From an uncultured Enterobacterales bacterium (GTDB lineage Bacteria; Pseudomonadota; Gammaproteobacteria; Enterobacterales; Enterobacteriaceae): DNA of 57,140 bases. Positions 1-10,720 of the stretch are shown in pieces; positions within the stretch are counted from its first letter, which is position 1, and the number at the start of each line of letters is the position of its first letter. The position numbers were made by a program, and so were the translations under genes. The notes beneath the pieces are model-generated. The model saw only the letters and a program-made list of their open reading frames with translations. It did no database searches and was not told the origin of the DNA. The stretch covers positions 1 through 57,140 of the forward strand of contig CAMLBO010000016.1 in assembly GCA_946478305.1 (NCBI GenBank), given 5' to 3'.

Positions 1-3000
1 TCAGCGGTCGAGGTACCGGAGAGCGTCAGATCCGCGCCCGTTTCGGCGGCGTTCAATACGTTATCGGCGGTGATGTCGTTGATGGTCAGCGTTGGTGCGC
101 TGACGTCAACATGCACACCCTGAGCGGCGCTGGCCGGGTTACCCGCCGCGTTGTTAACGCTGACTTGCAGCTGAACATCGCTGTCAGTCAGGGTTCGCAT
201 ATCCGCAGACGCTACCGTGACCTTCCAACTGCCATCAGCGTCTACTGTCGTGGTATAGCTGTGCCCGGCAAACTGAACGTTCACGGTCTGTCCGGCTTCG
301 ACGTTTTGCGTCATGCCTGAGAGCACCAGATCGGCGCCTTTTTCGGCGGCGTTCAGCACGTTATCGCCGGTGACGGCATCGATAGAGATGGCGACAGCAT
401 TCAGATCAACAGTAACATTGTGAGTGATCAGCACCGGGTTTCCTGCGCTGCTGCTGCCAGCAGCACTGATGATCACCGTGCCCGCCGCCCACTGGGCCAC
501 GTCGGCTGACGGGACAGCAGCGTTCCAACTGCCGTCTGCCAGAACGGTTGCCGGGTAGTCTTTGCCATTGATGGTCACCGTTACGCTACTGCCTGCGGTA
601 AGACCGGTGCTGCTGCCACTGACGATCAGGTTCTGACCGTGTTCGATGGCGTTAATGATGTCATCGCCCGCCACGGTAGCAATGCGCAGACCAGGCAGGT
701 TGGCGTCGATGACAAAGTCACGCGAGCCATCGCCGCTGTTACCGTGTGCGTTGGTGACAGAGGCGGTAACGCTGAGATCACCGTTACCCATAGCCGTCAG
801 ATCGCTGGCTGAAACGTTCACCTTCCAGCTCAGGTCGGCCTGTACCGTCGTGGTGTACTGATGCCCCCCGACGTTAACGGTGACGGTATCACCCGCTGCT
901 GCGCCGCTGACGCGACCGGAAATATCCTGCCCGGAGGCCACTTCGCTGGCATTAAGTACGTCGTCGAAGGTGACCGGATTGATGGTCACGGTTGGCGCGG
1001 CGGTATCCACCAGCAAATCGGCGGTATTGCTGATGCTGTTGCCGATATCGTTGGTGGCACTGACGTTCAGGGTGTAATTCGCTTCACCCAATTTCGCCAC
1101 GTCCGTAGCCGGAACGTCAAGCGACCACTGACCGCCGCTGAGGGTGGCGGTGTAATTCTTGCCGTTGAGGTTGACGGTGACGAGGGTGCCGTCCGCCAGG
1201 TTTGAACTGGAACCGCTGACGGTCAGGGCTTCGCCCTTCTCGACGGCGTTCAGCACGTTGTCCACGGCAATCGCATTAACACTCAGCCCCGGAACCCCGG
1301 TGTTAACCACGACGTCGTGGCTGCCGGTGCCGGTGTTACCTGCCGCATCGGTGATGCTGACACCAATGCTGTGAGTCCCGTCGTTCAGGCCGCTAACCAC
1401 CTTAGCCGGCAGGCCCACGCTCCAGTTGCCACTGGCGTCCACCGTGGTGGTGTAGGTTTTACCGTCAACCATCACAACCACTTTGTCGCCCGCTGCCGCA
1501 CCGGTGCTGCTGCCGCTGACGATCTGTGCCTGCGCGTGTTCCGCCAGATTGATCACGTCATCGCCCGCCACGGTGTTAATGCTTACGGTTGGCGCAGTGG
1601 TATCAACGGTCACGTCACGGGAAGCCGTTGACGGGTTACCTGCTTTATCACTCACTGAACCTTCGACGCGGTAGTCGCCGTCGGTGAGGTTCGCCAAATC
1701 GGCCTGCGGCACGATGGTGCTCCAGCTGCCATCGGCTTGCACAACAGCGGTGTAGTCCACACCGTTCAGTTTCACGGTGACGGTCTGACCCGCTTCAGCG
1801 GTCGAGGTACCGGAGAGCGTCAGATCCGCGCCCGTTTCGGCGGCGTTCAGTACGTTATCGGCGGTGATGTCGTTGATGGTCAGCGTTGGTGCGCGGGTAT
1901 CCACCTCATATTCCTGTGCTGCGCTGGCCGTGTTACCTGCCACGTTGGTGACATTCGCGATTACGCTGGCGTCGCCCTCTTTCAGATTCGCCATATCTGT
2001 CGCCGGAACGGTGATTTTCCACGTGCCATCAGCCTCAACCCGGGCCTGATAGGTATGACCGGCGAAGGTCACCTTCACCGTTTGTCCCGCTTCCACATTT
2101 TGGGTGGCGCCGCTCAGGGACAGGTCTGCCCCTTTCTCGGCGGCATTCAGCACGTTGTCCGTAGTGACAGGATCAATAGAGACCGCCACCGACGTCAGGT
2201 CAACATTGAGGGTATGACTGATGCTGACCGGATTGCCGGCACTGTTACTGCCTTCAGCGGTAATAGGCAGACTGCCTGCCGGGAGTTTGCTGACATCTCC
2301 CGCCGGTATTGCTGCGCTCCAGCTGCCGTCGGCTTTAATGGTCGCCGGGTAGCCGGTGCCATTGACGGTAACAGTGATACTGCTGCCCGGTGCCAGATCG
2401 CTGCTTGAGCCGGTGATGATCAGGTTCTGACCGTGTTCAATGCTGTTGATCACGTCGTCACCCGCCACGGTATCAATGCGCAGGCCCGGCAGGTTGGCGT
2501 CGACGCTGATGTCGCGCGAGCCATGGCCGGTATTGCCGTTGACGTCGGTAACGCTGGCGGTGACGGTCAGATCGCCATTGCCCAGTGCGGTGAGGTCGGT
2601 TGAGGGTACAGTCACCTTCCAGCTCAGATCGTTTTCGACCTGCGTGGTATAGGTTTTACCGCCAATGTTAACGGTCACGGTATCACCCGCTGCCGCACCG
2701 GCCGTCACATGGCCAAAGATCACCTGTTCCACCGCGATTTCTGCCGCGTTGAGAATGTCGTCACTGGTGACGCTGTCGATAGTCACTCCAGGCAGCGTTG
2801 AAGCCACTTGCAGTGACTGGCCCTGACTGCCGCTGTTGCCATAGGCATCGGTACCGCTGACAGTGACCTGATAAATCGCCTCGCCGAGTGCGCTCAGGTT
2901 GGCCGCAGGAACGTTCACGCACCAGACGCCCCCCGTGACTGTGCCCAGATATTCCACGCCGTTAAGCGTCACGGTCACTTTCGCACCGTCGCCTAAGCCA

Positions 3001-6000
3001 GTTGCCGTGCCGCTGATGGTCTGGTCGGTGGCTTTTTCAACGTCATTGAGCACGTTGTCGCCGGTGATAGCATCGATAGTGAAGGTCGGCAGCTGGGTGT
3101 TGACGGTCAGATTCTGGGTGTCAGTACCGGTGTTGCCTGCTTTGTCAGTGATGCTGACGCTAACTGCAACCTGCCCGTCGGCCAGTGCGCTGATGACGTC
3201 AGCCGGAACGCCAACGCTCCAGTTGCCGCTGGCGTCTACCGTGGTGGTGTAAGTGTGTGTGCCGAGGGTAACGACCACGCTGTCACCCGCTACAGCACCG
3301 GTGCTGCTGCCGCTGATAATCTGCGCCTGGCCGTGTTCGGTGGCATTGATTACATTATCGCCTGCGGTGGTGTTGATGCTCACCACTGGCGCGGTAACAT
3401 CCACCAGCACATCGCGTGCGGTGCCTGACGAGTTGCCTGCTTTATCGCTGACTGTGGCTTCGACACTGTAGTTACCGTCTTTCAGTGCCGCCAGATCGCC
3501 CTCAGGTACGGTGGTGCTCCAGGTGCCGTCGGCCTGCACGGTCGCGGTGTATTCGGTGCCGTTAAGTTTCACGGTGACGGTCTGACCGGCTTCGGCGTTT
3601 GAAGTACCACTGAGTGTCAGATCAGCGCCCGCTTCGGCGGCATTGAGAATGTTGTCACTGGTGATGGTATTGATGGAGAGCGTTGGTGCGGAGGCGTCAA
3701 CGTGCACGTCCTGCGCCGCCCCGGCGCTGTTGCCGTTCACGTTGGTGACGCTGACGGTAACGTGAGTATCGCCGTCTTTCAGCGATGTCATATCTGCCGC
3801 AGGTACGGTGACCTTCCAAGACCCGTCCGCCTGCACAGTCGCCTGATAGCTATGTCCTGCGAACTGAATGTTAACCGTCTGACCGGCTTCCACATTTTGC
3901 GTGGAGCCTGACAGCGTCAGGTCAGCACCTTTCTCGGCGGCGTTCAGCACGTTGTCGGCCGTGACGGAATCGATGGATACCGCCACGCTGCTGAGATCAA
4001 CCGTGATGTTATGACCGATATTAACCGGGTTGCCCGCCGCATCCGCCGCTTCAGCGGCAATGTTCAGGCTACCCGCAGGCCAGGCTGCCACGTCGGTAGA
4101 AGCCACCGCCGCGCTCCAGCTGCCGTCTGGCATCACCGACGCCTGATAGTCAACACCGTTGATAGACACAGTGAGGGTACTGCCTGGGTTCAGGTCGCTG
4201 CTGGTGCCGGTAACGATCAGGTCCTGCTGATGTTCGATGGCGTTAATGATGTCGTCGCCCGCCACGGTATTGATGCGCAGGCCCGGCAGATTGGCATCCA
4301 CGCTGATGTCGCGCGAGCCATCACCGCGGTTGCCGTGGCCATTGGTAACCGATGCAGTAACGGTCAGATCGCCGTCACCGAGCGCCTTCAGATCTTGTGA
4401 AGACACGGTGACTTTCCAGCTGAGATCTGCTCCAACCTTCGCGGTATACGTTTTTCCGCCCAGATCAACGGTGACGGTGTCACCTGCTGCGACACCGGTT
4501 ACGCGCCCGGAAATCACCTGATCGACCGCCACTTCGGCGGCGTTCAGCACGTTATCAGACGTCACTGCGTTAATGACCACGGTTGGAATGGCGCTGTCGA
4601 CCAGTACGTCATGGGTAGCGCTAACGTTATTACCGTTAACGTCGGTGGTACTGGCGGTCACACGGTAATTGGCTTCGCCCAATTTTGCGACATCGGTCGC
4701 CGGAACCGTCGTGCTCCAACTCCCCCCGCTGACGGTCGCGCTGTAGTTGGTACCATTGAGATTGACGGTGATTAACGTGCCGTCAGGCTGGTTGCTGGTG
4801 CCGCTCAGCGTCAGGTCCTGGCCTTTCTCTGTGGCATTGATCACGTCGTCCTGCGCGAGAGTATCAATGTTCAGCGTCGGTGCCACGGTGTTGACAGTGA
4901 CGTCATGCGCCACGCTGCCAGTATTGCCCGCGGCGTCCGTGATGCTGGCCGTCAGCGTGGTTTTCCCGTCGGTCAGTGCTTTGATCGCATCAGCCGGAAC
5001 GCCAACGCTCCAGTTACCGCTGGCATCCACAGTGGTGGTGTAGGTCTGACCGTCGAGCGTCAATGTGACTTTATCCCCGGCAACGGTGCCGGTGCTGCTG
5101 CCACTGACTATCTGTGCCTGAGCATGTTCGGTGGCGTTGATCACGTCATCACCCGCCACGGTATTGATGGTGACCACCGGTGCGGTGGTGTCCACCAGCA
5201 CGTCGCGCGCCGCCGCGGACGGGTTGCCCGCCTTGTCAGCCACTGAGGCTTCGACGCGGTAGTCGCCGTCGGTTAATGCCGCCAGATCGCCCTGCGGTAC
5301 GGTGGTGTGCCAGCTGCCGTCAGCCTGCACGGTCGCGGTGTATTCCACACCGTTGAGTTTCACGGTGACAGTCTGACCGGCTTCGGCATTCGAGGTGCCG
5401 CTGACGACCAGATCCGCGCCCGCTTCGGCGGCGTTAAGGATGTTATCGCTGGTGATATTATCGACTGACAGCGTAGGTGCGGTGGTGTCTACGCTCAACC
5501 CATGACCGGCAGTGGCATGGTTTCCGTTCACATTGGTGACGCTGGCCGTAACGTTAGCGTCACCTTCGTTCAGTTTGGTCATATCCGCCGCCGGCACGGT
5601 GACCTTCCAGGACCCGTCCGCCTGCACAGTCGCCTGATAGCTATGTCCTGCGAACTGAATGTTAACCGTCTGACCGGCTTCCACATTTTGCGTGGAGCCT
5701 GACAGCGTCAGGTCGGCCCCTTTTTCAGCCGCGTTGAGGACGTTGTCTGCAGTAACGGCATCAATAGAAACCGCGACGGTGCTCAGATCGACCGTCACCT
5801 TGTGGCCGATATTTACCGGGTTGCCGGATGCGTCAGCTGCCGCAGCGTCAAGAGTGACACTGCCTGCTGGCCATTGTGAGACATCGCTGGCAGGCACCGC
5901 CGCGCTCCAACTGCCGTCGGCCATCACCGAAGCCTGATAATCGATGCCGTTGATGGAAACAGTCACGGTGCTGCCGGCGGTCAAATCACTGCTGGTGCCG

Positions 6001-9000
6001 CTGACGATCAGATTTTGGTTGTGCTCGATGGCGTTGATGATGTCATCGCCCGCCACGGTGTCGATGCGCAGGCCAGGCAGGTTGGCGTCTACGCTGATGT
6101 CGCGTGAACCCACTCCGGTATTGCCATGACCGTTGATGACAGACGCGGTGACGGTCAAATCGCCGTCGCCAAGTGCGGTCAGGTCCTGTGAAGGCACCGT
6201 GACTTTCCAGCTCAGATCGGATTCGACCTTCGCAGTATACGTCTTACCCCCCAGATTTACGGTGACAGTGTCACCCGCTGCCGCACCGGTGACACGTCCG
6301 GAGATCTCCTGGTCAACGGCAATTTCTGCGTCGTTGAGTACGTTATCGGCGGTGACCGGGTTAATAGAAACCGTGGGAATAGCACTGTCGACCAGCAGGG
6401 TGTGCGTTGTGCTGCCGGTATTGCCATCGGTGTCGGTAGTACTGGCGGTGACGGTATAATTCGCTTCCCCCAGTTTTGCCACGTCGTTGGCCGGTACGCG
6501 GGTGATCCACACGCCGCCGGTGACAGTCGCCGTGTAGTCCGTGCCGTTGAGGCTGAGGATGACGGTGCTGCCGTCGGCCAGATTACTGGTACCGCTCAGG
6601 GTCAGATCCGCACCCTTTTCAACCGCGTTCACCACGTCATCGCCGGCCAGAGTGTCAATGGTCAGCGCCGGTATGGCGGTATTGACCGTGACGGTTTGCT
6701 GATCGCTGCCGGTATTACCCGCTTTGTCGGTGATGCTGGCAGTAATCGAGACCGAACCGTCTGCCAGACCTTTCACCACATCAGCAGGTACGCCGATGCT
6801 CCAGTTGCCGCTGGCGTCTACCGTAGTGGTGTATTCATGTCCGTTTAGGGTGACCAGAACGTTGTCGCCTGCCACCGCACCGCTGCTGGAACCGGTAATG
6901 ATTTGCGCCTGGCCGTGTTCGCTGGCGTTAATCACGTTATCGCTTGCGGTGGTGTTGATGCTGACCACCGGCGCAGTAACGTCCACCAGTACGTCGCGTG
7001 CAGCGGCTGACGGGTTCCCCGCCTTATCCGCCACCGAGGCTTCCACCCGATAGTTACCGTCAGTTAATGCGGCCAGATCGCCCTGGGGAACCGTGGTGCT
7101 CCAGGAGCCGTCAGCCTGCACGGTCGCAGTGTAGGTAATGCCGTTGAGTTTAACAGTAACGGTCTGCCCGGCTTCGGCGTTGGACGTGCCGCTCAGAACC
7201 AGATCAGCGCCCGCTTCTGCGGCATTGAGAATGTTATCGCGGGTGATGTTATCGACTGACAGCGTAGGGGCCGTGGCATCCACGCTTATCTGCTGGCCTG
7301 CGCTGGCGCTGTTGCCATTCACGTTAGTGACGCTGACGGTCACGCTGGCATCGCCATCTTTCAGGTTCGCCATATCGGCGGTGGGCACCGTGGTGCTCCA
7401 GGCTCCGTTGGCATCGACCGTGGCGGTATAGGTGTGACCGGCAAAACTGATCGTGACCGTCTGACCGGCTTCGACATTTTGTGATGTGCCGGAGAGCATC
7501 AGGTCTGCGCCCTTTTCGGCCGCGTTGAGCACGTTGTCTGCGGTGACAGGATTTATGGCAATGGCAACCGGCGAGAGGTCAACCTCAATCCCGTGTTCAA
7601 TCTGCACCGGGTTACCGGCGCTGTCAGCCCCACTGGCACTGACATTCAGGCTGCCAGCAGGCCAGTTCGCGACGTCGGCAGAAGGGACTGCGGCGCTCCA
7701 ACTGCCGTCGGCCCTGATGGTCGCCGGGTAATCAACGCCGTTGATGGTCACGGTGATGTGGCTGCCGGAGGACAGATCGGTGCTGGACCCGGTGATGATC
7801 AGATTCTGCTGATGTTCGATGGCATTAACGATGTCATCCCCTGCCACGGTATCAATGCGCAGGCCCGGCAGGTTGGCATCAATCAGAATATCACGCGAGG
7901 CGTCACCGGTATTGCCGTGGCCGTTAGTCACGGAGGCACTAATACTCAGTTCGCCGTCGCCCAGCGCGGCCAGATCCTGGGAAGGAACGGTGATTTTCCA
8001 GCTCAGATCGGCTTCGACGGTAGCATGATAGGTTTTTCCGCCCACATTGACGGTCACCGTATCGCCCGCCGCAGCGCCGGTCACGCGCCCGGAGATTGTC
8101 TGGTCGAGACCTATTTCGGCCTCGTTAAGAATGTCATCACTGGTCACGCTGTTGATGGTGACGACAGGTAATGCACTGTCCACCTGCACCGAATGGCTGA
8201 TACTGATTGGGTTGCCGTGCTCATCTGTAGCGGTGAGGCTCAGGGTGTAACGGGCCTCGCCCAGTTGCGCTACGTCGGCCGCCGGTACGCGGGTGCTCCA
8301 CAGACCGCCGTTGACAGTCGCGGTGTAGTCTTTGCCGTCGAGGGTAATGGTGACCTGCGTGCCGTCGGCCAAATTGCTGGTGCCGCTCAGCGCCAGGTCC
8401 TGCCCTTTGGCAGCCGCGTTAATCACATCATTATCCGCCAGCGTATTGATGGTCAGATTCGCGCCAACGGTGCTGACGTCGATTTCCTGCGTATGGCTAC
8501 CGGTGTTTCCCGCTGCATCGGTGATGCTGACGCTAACGGTATGACTGCCGTCGCTCAGGCCTTTGATCACCTCTGCCGGGACACCGACGCTCCAGTGCCC
8601 ATTGGCGTCCAGCAACGTGGTGTAGGTATGGCCATCGATAGTCACGGTCACTTTGTCGCCCGCTGCCGCACCGGTGCTGGAACCGCTGATGGTTTGCGCG
8701 TGCAGATGCTCCAGGGCATTGATCACGTTGTCACCGGCGATAGTATCAATACTGACGGTCGGCACGGTGATATCTGCGGTGATTTGATGTTCAGTACTGC
8801 TCTGATTGCCTGCCTTGTCGCTGACCGTGGCATGAACGGCGTAGTTGCCGTCGGTCAATGTGGCAACATCGGCAGAAGGCACCGTGGTGCGCCAGGAGCC
8901 ATCGGCGTTAATCGTGGCTTCATAGCTTTTGCCGCTGAGAGTCACGGTGACTTTCTGACCGGCTTCAGCATCGGTCGTGCCGCTCAGTACCAGCGCCTGA
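1..9000 (-). repeat. Higher-order tandem repeat, six Ig domains per unit
   Basis: The same anchor (TGACCGGCTTC followed by GC-rich sequence) recurs at about 8965, 7174, 5383, 3592, 1795 and 1. The spacings are 1791, 1791, 1791, 1797 and 1794 bp, all multiples of three, so one unit is about 597 residues or six domains. 3820-3923 and 5611-5714 are identical over 104 bases. Bases 1-100 match 1795-1894 with a single difference, at position 56. Confidence 0.9.
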
Positions 9001-10172
9001 CCGGATTCGGCGGCGTTGATCATGTCGTCTGTGGAAACGGTGTTAATGGCAAGCGATGGCGGCTGGGTATCAACGGTCAGCGTGGCGCTGCCGGAAACAG
9101 TATTGCCTGCGGCGTCTTTGCCGCTAACAGCAACGGTGTGAACGCCATCAGCCAACGCCGCAGCGTCGGCGGCCGGAACAGAGAGGCTCCATGCGCCGTT
9201 GTCGCCCACGGTCGTCTGGTACGTTTTACCGTTAAGCGTCACGGTCAGCACCGTGCCAGAGGCCAGATCAGAACTTTGGCCGGAGACGGTCACGGCGGCA
9301 CCCTGCTCGGCCGCGTTAAGTACGTTATCGTCCGCCAGCGTATCGAGGGTCAGCGAGGCCTTGGCGGTGACCACGTTCAGGGTGATATCCCCGGCAGAGG
9401 TGGTTTTATCACCATTAATTTGCACCACGGAGTAGTGATGTGTGCCTGCACTTTGCGCCGGGAGCTGGGCTGACCAGGTACCGTTCGCCGCGACCTGCGC
9501 GCTGGCGATCACATTGCCGCTGGCATCTTTAATCTGAATGCTGGCACCGGGCTGGCCGCTGCCGCTAAAGGTCGGTTGGGTGTCGTCAGTCACGTCATTG
9601 GCGCTAAGCAATCCCTGACGGTCACCCTGTTTGTCGCTGACCAGAAATGTTGGGTTCGCGACTTCAACGTCTTTGGTGTTATCGATAATGGTGGTACCGC
9701 CGCTATCGCCACCGCCGTGTGCCAGCAGCGCGCCTACCGCTCCCCCGCCCAGCACGCCTGCGGCGATCATGCCCCAGGGCAGATCACTGAAGGTGGAATC
9801 GATCATCAGCGGGTCAAGGTTGGTCAGCACCGTTTCGGTCGGGTGAAGAATGACGGACTGTAAACCCAGTGCGTCGCTGGTATCAGCAAACTCAACGTGG
9901 GTCAGCGTCTGCGTGGCATCGTCCTGGAACACCAGTTCACCGTGGTTCTGTTCCCCGTCTTCGATAAAATAGCCATTACAGCGGATCACGCTGCCATCTT
10001 TCATATGGATCAGCAGGTCTTTACCTGCGCGTTCATAACGCGCCACCTCATGGGCAGAAGCATGCACCATGACCACGCTTGGCTCGTGCAAAGAAACAGA
10101 TAAATTGCCTTCACTGGCTAAAGCCGTTTTTACCGCCGTTTTACGGGAAATAACATCAACCACTTTACTCAC
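1..10172 (-). CDS. BapA-like giant Ig-repeat biofilm adhesin, 5' part (3' end outside window)
   Basis: The reverse strand is open from a GTG at 10172 to the left edge, about 3390 codons, so the C-terminus is missing. The GTG is preceded by AAGGAG at good spacing. Residues 1 to about 150 (starting MSKVVDVISRKTAVKT) resemble the N-terminal prefix domain of BapA/LapF-type adhesins. A Gly/Ala-rich hydrophobic linker follows (GMIAAGVLGGGAVGALL). After that come about thirty bacterial Ig-like domains of about 99 residues, each with a 'DNVLNAAE' opening and a 'W...VP' core. Such proteins have no Sec leader, are exported by a type I system and promote cell-cell and surface attachment. The expected secretion genes would lie downstream, beyond the left edge. 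The domains recur in a six-domain higher-order pattern with a period of 1791-1797 bp. The family call is firm; the exact orthologue is not. Confidence 0.88.
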   Translation of the reverse strand, partial: MSKVVDVISRKTAVKTALASEGNLSVSLHEPSVVMVHASAHEVARYERAGKDLLIHMKDGSVIRCNGYFIEDGEQNHGELVFQDDATQTLTHVEFADTSDALGLQSVILHPTETVLTNLDPLMIDSTFSDLPWGMIAAGVLGGGAVGALLAHGGGDSGGTTIIDNTKDVEVANPTFLVSDKQGDRQGLLSANDVTDDTQPTFSGSGQPGASIQIKDASGNVIASAQVAANGTWSAQLPAQSAGTHHYSVVQINGDKTTSAGDITLNVVTAKASLTLDTLADDNVLNAAEQGAAVTVSGQSSDLASGTVLTVTLNGKTYQTTVGDNGAWSLSVPAADAAALADGVHTVAVSGKDAAGNTVSGSATLTVDTQPPSLAINTVSTDDMINAAESGQALVLSGTTDAEAGQKVTVTLSGKSYEATINADGSWRTTVPSADVATLTDGNYAVHATVSDKAGNQSSTEHQITADITVPTVSIDTIAGDNVINALEHLHAQTISGSSTGAAAGDKVTVTIDGHTYTTLLDANGHWSVGVPAEVIKGLSDGSHTVSVSITDAAGNTGSHTQEIDVSTVGANLTINTLADNDVINAAAKGQDLALSGTSNLADGTQVTITLDGKDYTATVNGGLWSTRVPAADVAQLGEARYTLSLTATDEHGNPISISHSVQVDSALPVVTINSVTSDDILNEAEIGLDQTISGRVTGAAAGDTVTVNVGGKTYHATVEADLSWKITVPSQDLAALGDGELSISASVTNGHGNTGDASRDILIDANLPGLRIDTVAGDDIVNAIEHQQNLIITGSSTDLSSGSHITVTINGVDYPATIRADGSWSAAVPSADVANWPAGSLNVSASGADSAGNPVQIEHGIEVDLSPVAIAINPVTADNVLNAAEKGADLMLSGTSQNVEAGQTVTISFAGHTYTATVDANGAWSTTVPTADMANLKDGDASVTVSVTNVNGNSASAGQQISVDATAPTLSVDNITRDNILNAAEAGADLVLSGTSNAEAGQTVTVKLNGITYTATVQADGSWSTTVPQGDLAALTDGNYRVEASVADKAGNPSAAARDVLVDVTAPVVSINTTASDNVINASEHGQAQIITGSSSGAVAGDNVLVTLNGHEYTTTVDASGNWSIGVPADVVKGLADGSVSITASITDKAGNTGSDQQTVTVNTAIPALTIDTLAGDDVVNAVEKGADLTLSGTSNLADGSTVILSLNGTDYTATVTGGVWITRVPANDVAKLGEANYTVTASTTDTDGNTGSTTHTLLVDSAIPTVSINPVTADNVLNDAEIAVDQEISGRVTGAAAGDTVTVNLGGKTYTAKVESDLSWKVTVPSQDLTALGDGDLTVTASVINGHGNTGVGSRDISVDANLPGLRIDTVAGDDIINAIEHNQNLIVSGTSSDLTAGSTVTVSINGIDYQASVMADGSWSAAVPASDVSQWPAGSVTLDAAAADASGNPVNIGHKVTVDLSTVAVSIDAVTADNVLNAAEKGADLTLSGSTQNVEAGQTVNIQFAGHSYQATVQADGSWKVTVPAADMTKLNEGDANVTASVTNVNGNHATAGHGLSVDTTAPTLSVDNITSDNILNAAEAGADLVVSGTSNAEAGQTVTVKLNGVEYTATVQADGSWHTTVPQGDLAALTDGDYRVEASVADKAGNPSAAARDVLVDTTAPVVTINTVAGDDVINATEHAQAQIVSGSSTGTVAGDKVTLTLDGQTYTTTVDASGNWSVGVPADAIKALTDGKTTLTASITDAAGNTGSVAHDVTVNTVAPTLNIDTLAQDDVINATEKGQDLTLSGTSNQPDGTLITVNLNGTNYSATVSGGSWSTTVPATDVAKLGEANYRVTASTTDVNGNNVSATHDVLVDSAIPTVVINAVTSDNVLNAAEVAVDQVISGRVTGVAAGDTVTVDLGGKTYTAKVGADLSWKVTVSSQDLKALGDGDLTVTASVTNGHGNRGDGSRDISVDANLPGLRINTVAGDDIINAIEHQQDLIVTGTSSDLNPGSTLTVSINGVDYQASVMPDGSWSAAVASTDVAAWPAGSLNIAAEAADAAGNPVNIGHNITVDLSSVAVSIDSVTADNVLNAAEKGADLTLSGSTQNVEAGQTVNIQFAGHSYQATVQADGSWKVTVPAADMTSLKDGDTHVTVSVTNVNGNSAGAAQDVHVDASAPTLSINTITSDNILNAAEAGADLTLSGTSNAEAGQTVTVKLNGTEYTATVQADGTWSTTVPEGDLAALKDGNYSVEATVSDKAGNSSGTARDVLVDVTAPVVSINTTAGDNVINATEHGQAQIISGSSTGAVAGDSVVVTLGTHTYTTTVDASGNWSVGVPADVISALADGQVAVSVSITDKAGNTGTDTQNLTVNTQLPTFTIDAITGDNVLNDVEKATDQTISGTATGLGDGAKVTVTLNGVEYLGTVTGGVWCVNVPAANLSALGEAIYQVTVSGTDAYGNSGSQGQSLQVASTLPGVTIDSVTSDDILNAAEIAVEQVIFGHVTAGAAAGDTVTVNIGGKTYTTQVENDLSWKVTVPSTDLTALGNGDLTVTASVTDVNGNTGHGSRDISVDANLPGLRIDTVAGDDVINSIEHGQNLIITGSSSDLAPGSSITVTVNGTGYPATIKADGSWSAAIPAGDVSKLPAGSLPITAEGSNSAGNPVSISHTLNVDLTSVAVSIDPVTTDNVLNAAEKGADLSLSGATQNVEAGQTVKVTFAGHTYQARVEADGTWKITVPATDMANLKEGDASVIANVTNVAGNTASAAQEYEVDTRAPTLTINDITADNVLNAAETGADLTLSGTSTAEAGQTVTVKLNGVDYTAVVQADGSWSTIVPQADLANLTDGDYRVEGSVSDKAGNPSTASRDVTVDTTAPTVSINTVAGDDVINLAEHAQAQIVSGSSTGAAAGDKVVVMVDGKTYTTTVDASGNWSVGLPAKVVSGLNDGTHSIGVSITDAAGNTGTGSHDVVVNTGVPGLSVNAIAVDNVLNAVEKGEALTVSGSSSNLADGTLVTVNLNGKNYTATLSGGQWSLDVPATDVAKLGEANYTLNVSATNDIGNSISNTADLLVDTAAPTVTINPVTFDDVLNASEVASGQDISGRVSGAAAGDTVTVNVGGHQYTTTVQADLSWKVNVSASDLTAMGNGDLSVTASVTNAHGNSGDGSRDFVIDANLPGLRIATVAGDDIINAIEHGQNLIVSGSSTGLTAGSSVTVTINGKDYPATVLADGSWNAAVPSADVAQWAAGTVIISAAGSSSAGNPVLITHNVTVDLNAVAISIDAVTGDNVLNAAEKGADLVLSGMTQNVEAGQTVNVQFAGHSYTTTVDADGSWKVTVASADMRTLTDSDVQLQVSVNNAAGNPASAAQGVHVDVSAPTLTINDITADNVLNAAETGADLTLSGTSTA

Positions 10173-10720
10173 GGTAATACTCCTTCATTGTTAATGACTC
10201 TGTTCACGAATTGTCTGATTTCTAATGGGGTTGGCACCAGGCTATTCAGGGTCCTGCTCGCTGATGGCAGCGATATTATTTTGGGTCGTTCTCTGTTACG
10301 GGTTCCATAGAGGAAAGTGCATAAAAAAGGGTGAATGCCTGGCGTGTCCGATCGAGAGGAAGCGTGATTACTCAGGAAGGAAATATTTATAATATGATGA
10401 TATTAAAGAATTAATTAATTTTTCGTCGTTTATTTATGATGTAGCAAAGCACGGGCATGCCCCGTTATTTTTCATTATTTTATGCAGAATGCTTAAATTG
10501 AAAAATAATATTCAACATCACAAACATTTATTATTTACCACGCTTCCCTTATTAGGAATGCTATCAAATGGCTGCGAATAATCCTAATGAACGGAGTGCG
10601 ATCGACACAGAAAAGCCCTATTTCGGACATCACAAGGCAGAGGTGGGAGGATTCCCTTATTGCAGTAGGAAATTTCGTACATGCAATAAGGAATAATGGC
10701 AATGACGTACTAAAATAACC
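10173..10720. other. AT-rich intergenic region upstream of the Bap-like gene
   Basis: No convincing gene is present. A small hairpin (ACGGG / CCCGT, near 10451-10466) has a T-rich tail on the plus strand. TGCGAATAATCCTA at 10573-10586 matches the RcsAB box at 11 of 14 positions, and a weaker match begins near 10552. The long AT-rich leader suits an H-NS-silenced adhesin promoter, but I could not fix a -35/-10 pair. Confidence 0.5.
10651..10694. terminator. Inverted repeat after the O-acetyltransferase gene
   Basis: ATTCCCTTATTGCA at 10651-10664 pairs with TGCAATAAGGAAT at 10682-10694, with one bulged base and a 17-base loop. It lies just past the stop codon of the leftward acetyltransferase gene. 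A T-tract is lacking, so termination is only a guess. Confidence 0.4.

Noticed and set aside
1-9000. CRISPR-like or satellite array
   Set aside because: Spacing of 299 and 1794 bp stays in a coding frame with conserved Ig-domain residues; there is no short repeat-spacer structure.
111-9863. Many plus-strand open frames in the first 10 kb
   Set aside because: They are shadows of the leftward Ig-repeat gene: repeated at its period, without ribosome sites, and with compositions expected from its antisense.
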